The position numbers and the translations under genes are program-made. A stretch of DNA of 6,002 nt, taken from positions 1 to 6,002 of the forward strand of contig JAJDCT010000310.1 of the NCBI GenBank assembly GCA_029260695.1, written 5' to 3'. Positions within the stretch are counted from its first letter, which is position 1. The number at the start of each line of letters is the position of its first letter. The notes beneath the pieces are model-generated. The model did no database searches. It was given only the letters and a program-made list of their open reading frames with translations, and was not told the DNA's origin. Below, one piece after another: positions 4,076-6,002 of the stretch. The stretch is from Phycisphaeraceae bacterium. Its GTDB lineage: Bacteria > Planctomycetota > Phycisphaerae > Phycisphaerales > Phycisphaeraceae.

Positions 4076-6002
4076 TTATACCCCTACCTGCTGGACAACG
4101 GGGAGGCTGACCAGGGATTTTTCTTCGTCGGGTGGGCTGGCCATGGCGGGCTCGAAGCTATCGGGGTCCATCGCCAGGAGCTGCTCGGCCTGTCGCATCG
4201 CGGCGTCCTGTTTGGGGTAGCGGACTTCGCGGTAGCCGGTGACGTTGTTGGGTGTCGAGAGGATCGCGACCCAGCGTTGGTAATCGCGAGTCCCGTTCCA
4301 TTCGATCTTGTCGACCAATTGCATGTACCAGTCACGGAACTGCTTCTCGCGGGCGTGCCAGCCGGGCAGGAATTTACGCAGGACCGCGCAGGACGACATG
4401 ATGCGTAGCTGCCAGTCCCGGGCCTTCCACTCGAAGCGTATACGCCGGCCGAAGATGTCAAACTCGGGGCGGTTGTGGTGGCGGTAGGTGATCCTGTCGC
4501 CGCGCTCGGGGTTGACGTTGAATCGCTTGCGGTCCCGGCGGTACTTCTCGGGGCTGGTCAACAGGGCAGAGACGTAGACCTCGTCCTTGATGAGCATGGC
4601 CTTGGCGAGGTTCCAGACGACGGCCCGGGTGACCTGGTAGCCCTGCGCGGGGTCGTCCTTCTGGAAGACCTCGACAAGCCGTTCGCAGTATTGCCTGGCG
4701 TAGTCGATCCCGCCCCAGAGTACGCAGTCGTAGGCCCGGATGATGACGTCGCGCATCAGTTGGTCTTCGACGTGCATGCCGCGTGTGGATCGGAAGGTCT
4801 GACGCATCAGGACGCGGAACCGTTTGGCGATGCGCTGGCCCTTGTTTTGATCGATAACCCGGCCGACCCACTCGCTGCCGTACCACGCGGCGAGGGTGTT
4901 GATCTTGCGCCGTAGCGCCTGCCGGGCGGATTCGTACTCGTGCTGGGGCTCGACAACAAAGAGGTCGGGGCGGACGGCGATCTTGCGGCCGATGGTGAAG
5001 GCCCTAAGGTTGCGGTCCTTCTCGCCACGGGTCACGTCGATGATGGCGTTTTCGATCGCCTCACGGGTCAGAGGGAGGTAGCCCTTCTGGAAGGCGATAC
5101 CCAGCATCATGATGTTGGCGTAGAGCTTGGTGTCGAGGATCCGCTCGCAGAGGTCCCCGACGTTGAACCCGACAAACCTATCGGCCAAGGTGTATTTGCG
5201 TAGCGTGTCCTGAAGCTCGTCGACGTCGAAATCGTCCCGGCCCATCAGTGAGAGGATCGTGGGCGTCTTGGCGGTGTTAACGACGGCGGCGGTGCGCTTG
5301 GGTGAGGCGACACGGTACGGGAGCTTCGGGTCGATCGAGCGCGCGGCTTCGAGCAGGTCGATCCCGATGAGCAGGTCTGCCGTGCCGTAGGGGATCTGCG
5401 CGGTGGTGGGGACGGGCTCGCCGTTGGGCTTGGGCCTTGAGTAGACCAGTTGTGAGAACACCCCGCCGTTTCGGATCGCCAAGCCCTTCTTATCCAGGAA
5501 CCTGACCTGGTAGCCCATCTCGTGCCCGGCCTTGACCATGATCGAGGTCGCGACACCGATGCCCATACCGCCGACGCCGCAGAAGTGGGCGCGCCAAGTG
5601 GGTTGTTCGGCGTGGATCGGCCGCTCGGGGTCGGGCAGGTCGCTCAGTTCCACATGCTCGTCGCCCATCCGCTTGGGCTGCTTGCGTGTAACGGTGACTT
5701 CCTCAAACGAAGGGCACGCGTGGATACGTTCACACGCACCGTCGTTGACGCACCATGACAGGTCGGTCTGAACCTTGGGGCCGTAGTCGGTGCCCGCCAT
5801 CTTAAGCCCGGGGCAGCCGGTCTGGTTGGTGCATTCCAAGCAGAACTCGCAGACCTCGGTAGCGACGTTCATGAACGTCTTCTTGGGCAGGTACCCGTGC
5901 TGCTTGAGTTGGCCACGCTCAGCGGCGCGTGCCCGGCGGTGGAAGGTGATCCCGCATTCCTTGTCGGCGATCACGACCTTCACGCCGTCCGCCAAGACCG
6001 TC
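4076..6002 (-). CDS. Indolepyruvate:ferredoxin oxidoreductase, fused type, C-terminal part (5' end outside the window)
   Basis: This cytoplasmic enzyme family converts aryl-pyruvates such as indolepyruvate, plus CoA, to aryl-acetyl-CoA, CO2 and reduced ferredoxin in aromatic amino-acid breakdown. The window shows about 640 residues; fused family members have roughly 1,150-1,200, so the thiamine-diphosphate half lies beyond the right edge. The frame is open past the TTG at 5995, used here only for numbering. DKECGITFHRR (11-21) begins the linker. An iron-sulfur segment follows with Cys 49, 52, 55, 61, 82, 88 and 94, probably holding two 4Fe-4S clusters. The gamma (IorB-like) domain covers about 136-340, with GVGGMGIGVATSIM (140-153) and FLDKKGLAIRNGGVFSQ (166-182). 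A C-terminal domain of DUF6537 type covers about 350-560, and a variable tail runs to 639. TAA is at 4076-4078. The gene converges on gcvT, so it belongs to another transcription unit. The substrate cannot be settled from sequence; other 2-oxoacids are possible. Confidence 0.93.
   Translation of the reverse strand, partial: TVLADGVKVVIADKECGITFHRRARAAERGQLKQHGYLPKKTFMNVATEVCEFCLECTNQTGCPGLKMAGTDYGPKVQTDLSWCVNDGACERIHACPSFEEVTVTRKQPKRMGDEHVELSDLPDPERPIHAEQPTWRAHFCGVGGMGIGVATSIMVKAGHEMGYQVRFLDKKGLAIRNGGVFSQLVYSRPKPNGEPVPTTAQIPYGTADLLIGIDLLEAARSIDPKLPYRVASPKRTAAVVNTAKTPTILSLMGRDDFDVDELQDTLRKYTLADRFVGFNVGDLCERILDTKLYANIMMLGIAFQKGYLPLTREAIENAIIDVTRGEKDRNLRAFTIGRKIAVRPDLFVVEPQHEYESARQALRRKINTLAAWYGSEWVGRVIDQNKGQRIAKRFRVLMRQTFRSTRGMHVEDQLMRDVIIRAYDCVLWGGIDYARQYCERLVEVFQKDDPAQGYQVTRAVVWNLAKAMLIKDEVYVSALLTSPEKYRRDRKRFNVNPERGDRITYRHHNRPEFDIFGRRIRFEWKARDWQLRIMSSCAVLRKFLPGWHAREKQFRDWYMQLVDKIEWNGTRDYQRWVAILSTPNNVTGYREVRYPKQDAAMRQAEQLLAMDPDSFEPAMASPPDEEKSLVSLPVVQQVGV

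Noticed and set aside
3998..4408. A 136-codon + strand frame starting with GTG in the gcvT/oxidoreductase gap
   Set aside because: The first 26 codons lie in AT-rich sequence that forms the hairpin and the rest is antisense to the oxidoreductase; no ribosome site and no recognisable domain.
1..6002. CRISPR arrays, insertion sequences, tRNA genes, attachment sites
   Set aside because: I saw no regularly spaced repeats, no transposase or integrase coding sequence, no tRNA-like cloverleaf and no terminal inverted repeats; coding density and composition look uniform.

Overview
The window looks like chromosomal DNA of a GC-rich bacterium, most likely a planctomycete-type organism and perhaps Phycisphaerae. 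That placement is inference. It rests on the style of the FtsI and fused indolepyruvate oxidoreductase proteins, the lack of clear Shine-Dalgarno sequences at all three visible starts, and a reduced cell-division block next to unrelated metabolic genes. No rRNA or marker gene is present to confirm it.

Layout: bases 1-2644 (+) hold an envelope and cell-division block. It contains the C-terminal part of a double-LysM protein (to 416), a 133-bp gap, a small single-pass membrane protein that reads as FtsL (550-846), and a complete FtsI-class septal transpeptidase (836-2644) that overlaps the FtsL gene by 11 bp. This is the ftsL-ftsI core of a division and cell-wall (dcw) cluster. The usual follower, murE, is not next. 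After a 92-bp AT-rich gap comes gcvT (2737-3864, +), the T-protein of the glycine cleavage system. A 211-bp non-coding gap (3865-4075) holds a bulged hairpin followed by a T-rich tract, probably the gcvT terminator. The rest (4076-6002, -) is the C-terminal half or so of a large fused indolepyruvate:ferredoxin oxidoreductase, convergent with gcvT and running off the right edge.

How the genes fit: LysM, FtsL and FtsI act at the envelope in septal peptidoglycan binding, divisome scaffolding and crosslinking. GcvT and the oxidoreductase are cytoplasmic amino-acid catabolism enzymes (glycine to methylene-tetrahydrofolate; aryl-pyruvates to aryl-acetyl-CoA plus reduced ferredoxin). They are convergent, so they do not share an operon.

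I see no mobile element, CRISPR array, tRNA or rRNA, and no clearly undescribed system. The points most worth a second look are the LysM/FtsL/FtsI set, the break of the dcw order at gcvT, the cysteine layout of the oxidoreductase, and the two intergenic gaps with hairpins.
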